Assembly (NCBI GenBank): GCA_027031185.1
Contig: JALVEF010000545.1
Span: forward strand, 1 to 6,319
Length of the DNA: 6,319 nt
Direction of reading: 5' to 3'
Origin: Saprospiraceae bacterium
Lineage (GTDB): Bacteria; Bacteroidota; Bacteroidia; Chitinophagales; Saprospiraceae
Every line of letters starts with the position of its first letter. Position 1 is the first letter of the stretch. The position numbers and the translations under genes are program-made. The notes under the pieces are model-generated. The model was given only the letters and a program-made list of their open reading frames with translations, was not told the DNA's origin and made no database searches. This document shows, piece after piece, positions 6,067-6,319 of this stretch.

Positions 6067-6319
6067 TCAAATGGTTTGATACTCCATAATACCCATTTTT
6101 GTACAAAAAGGCAATAGAATGGCCCACAGGTGCGCTTTGTAGTCTGCCTGGCTATAGGCCTCATTCCCTGTCAAACGCTGTTGGTACCTCCATAAGTGCC
6201 CCGCCATCCAAAAAGTTTTGGCCAATGTCTTATAGTCAGCATCCTTGACAAAGGCCCCCCGGGCCGCATTAAAAGTAAACATGCCCTCTATCTGCACCAG
6301 TTGATTTCTGATTTGCACC
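6067..6319 (-). CDS. TetR-like regulator, C-terminal part only (window edge)
   Basis: The frame is open from the window end to a TGA at 6067-6069, giving 83-84 residues of a protein whose N-terminus is outside. Its last 20 or so residues, LWAILLPFCTKMGIMEYQTI, match the end of the complete TetR protein downstream (IWAKILPFFTDAGIAQYRTQ), and the preceding helix ending in a Trp-Met pair (FWMAGHLW against IWMYIVFL) also aligns. It is therefore probably a second, paralogous TetR-family regulator, seen only in its effector and dimer domain. The DNA-binding domain is not in the window, so the family call rests on this C-terminal similarity alone. Confidence 0.7.
   Translation of the reverse strand, partial: VQIRNQLVQIEGMFTFNAARGAFVKDADYKTLAKTFWMAGHLWRYQQRLTGNEAYSQADYKAHLWAILLPFCTKMGIMEYQTI
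6096..6109. repeat. 14-bp palindrome shared with the maturation-operon leader
   Basis: TTTTTGTACAAAAA occurs here, inside the 3' coding part of the TetR-like gene and 65 bp upstream of the 117-residue gene. The identical 14 bases occur at 2086-2099, 45 nt upstream of the endopeptidase gene. It is perfectly self-complementary. It may be a shared regulator site or a chance AT-rich match. Confidence 0.35.

Noticed and set aside
5678..6127. Longer form of the small hypothetical protein from the ATG at 6127
   Set aside because: It would overlap the upstream TetR-like gene by 61 bp in another frame; the ATG at 6031 avoids this. The earlier start cannot be fully excluded.
1..6319. tRNA, rRNA, CRISPR array or prophage genes
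   Set aside because: No spaced direct repeats, cloverleaf-like segments, rRNA signatures or phage and transposase proteins were seen.

Overview
The window looks like part of a Bacteroidota chromosome. Coding density is high and GC is moderate. Most start codons lack a convincing Shine-Dalgarno sequence, and a TTG/TAnnTTTG promoter of the Bacteroidota sigma type precedes the hydrogenase genes. Phylum is an inference from these traits; no rRNA or marker gene is present. Every supported gene lies on the minus strand, so the window is read from high to low coordinates.

Region 1 (about 6319 to 5028) is a regulatory block. It holds the C-terminal end of a TetR-like protein cut by the window edge, an unrecognised 117-residue protein, and a complete 214-residue TetR-family regulator. 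The last two genes are only 5 nt apart, and the two TetR-like proteins resemble each other at the C-terminus.

Region 2 (about 5038 to 4917) is a compact control region. A perfect 32-bp AT-rich palindrome overlaps the end of the tetR gene. A second, imperfect copy sits 34 bp further on, over a predicted promoter. A terminator-like hairpin follows, before the hydrogenase start.

Region 3 (4916 to 2263) is hupS-hupL, the structural genes of a group 2a (cyanobacterial HupSL / mycobacterial Huc type) cytosolic-side uptake [NiFe] hydrogenase. It ends in a strong intrinsic terminator.

Region 4 (2041 to 1) is a tightly packed accessory operon: the HupD/HyaD-type maturation endopeptidase that should trim HupL, a 129-residue protein of unknown function, and a TPR protein that runs off the window. 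The first two genes are 3 nt apart and the last two overlap by 11 bp.

Together these genes suggest a regulated H2-oxidising system. HupSL oxidises H2, the endopeptidase completes the large subunit after nickel insertion, and the two downstream proteins are candidates for assembly, scaffolding or partner roles. The TetR protein is the obvious candidate regulator. Genes for the Ni-Fe(CN)2CO cofactor (hypABCDEF) and a dedicated electron acceptor are not in this window.
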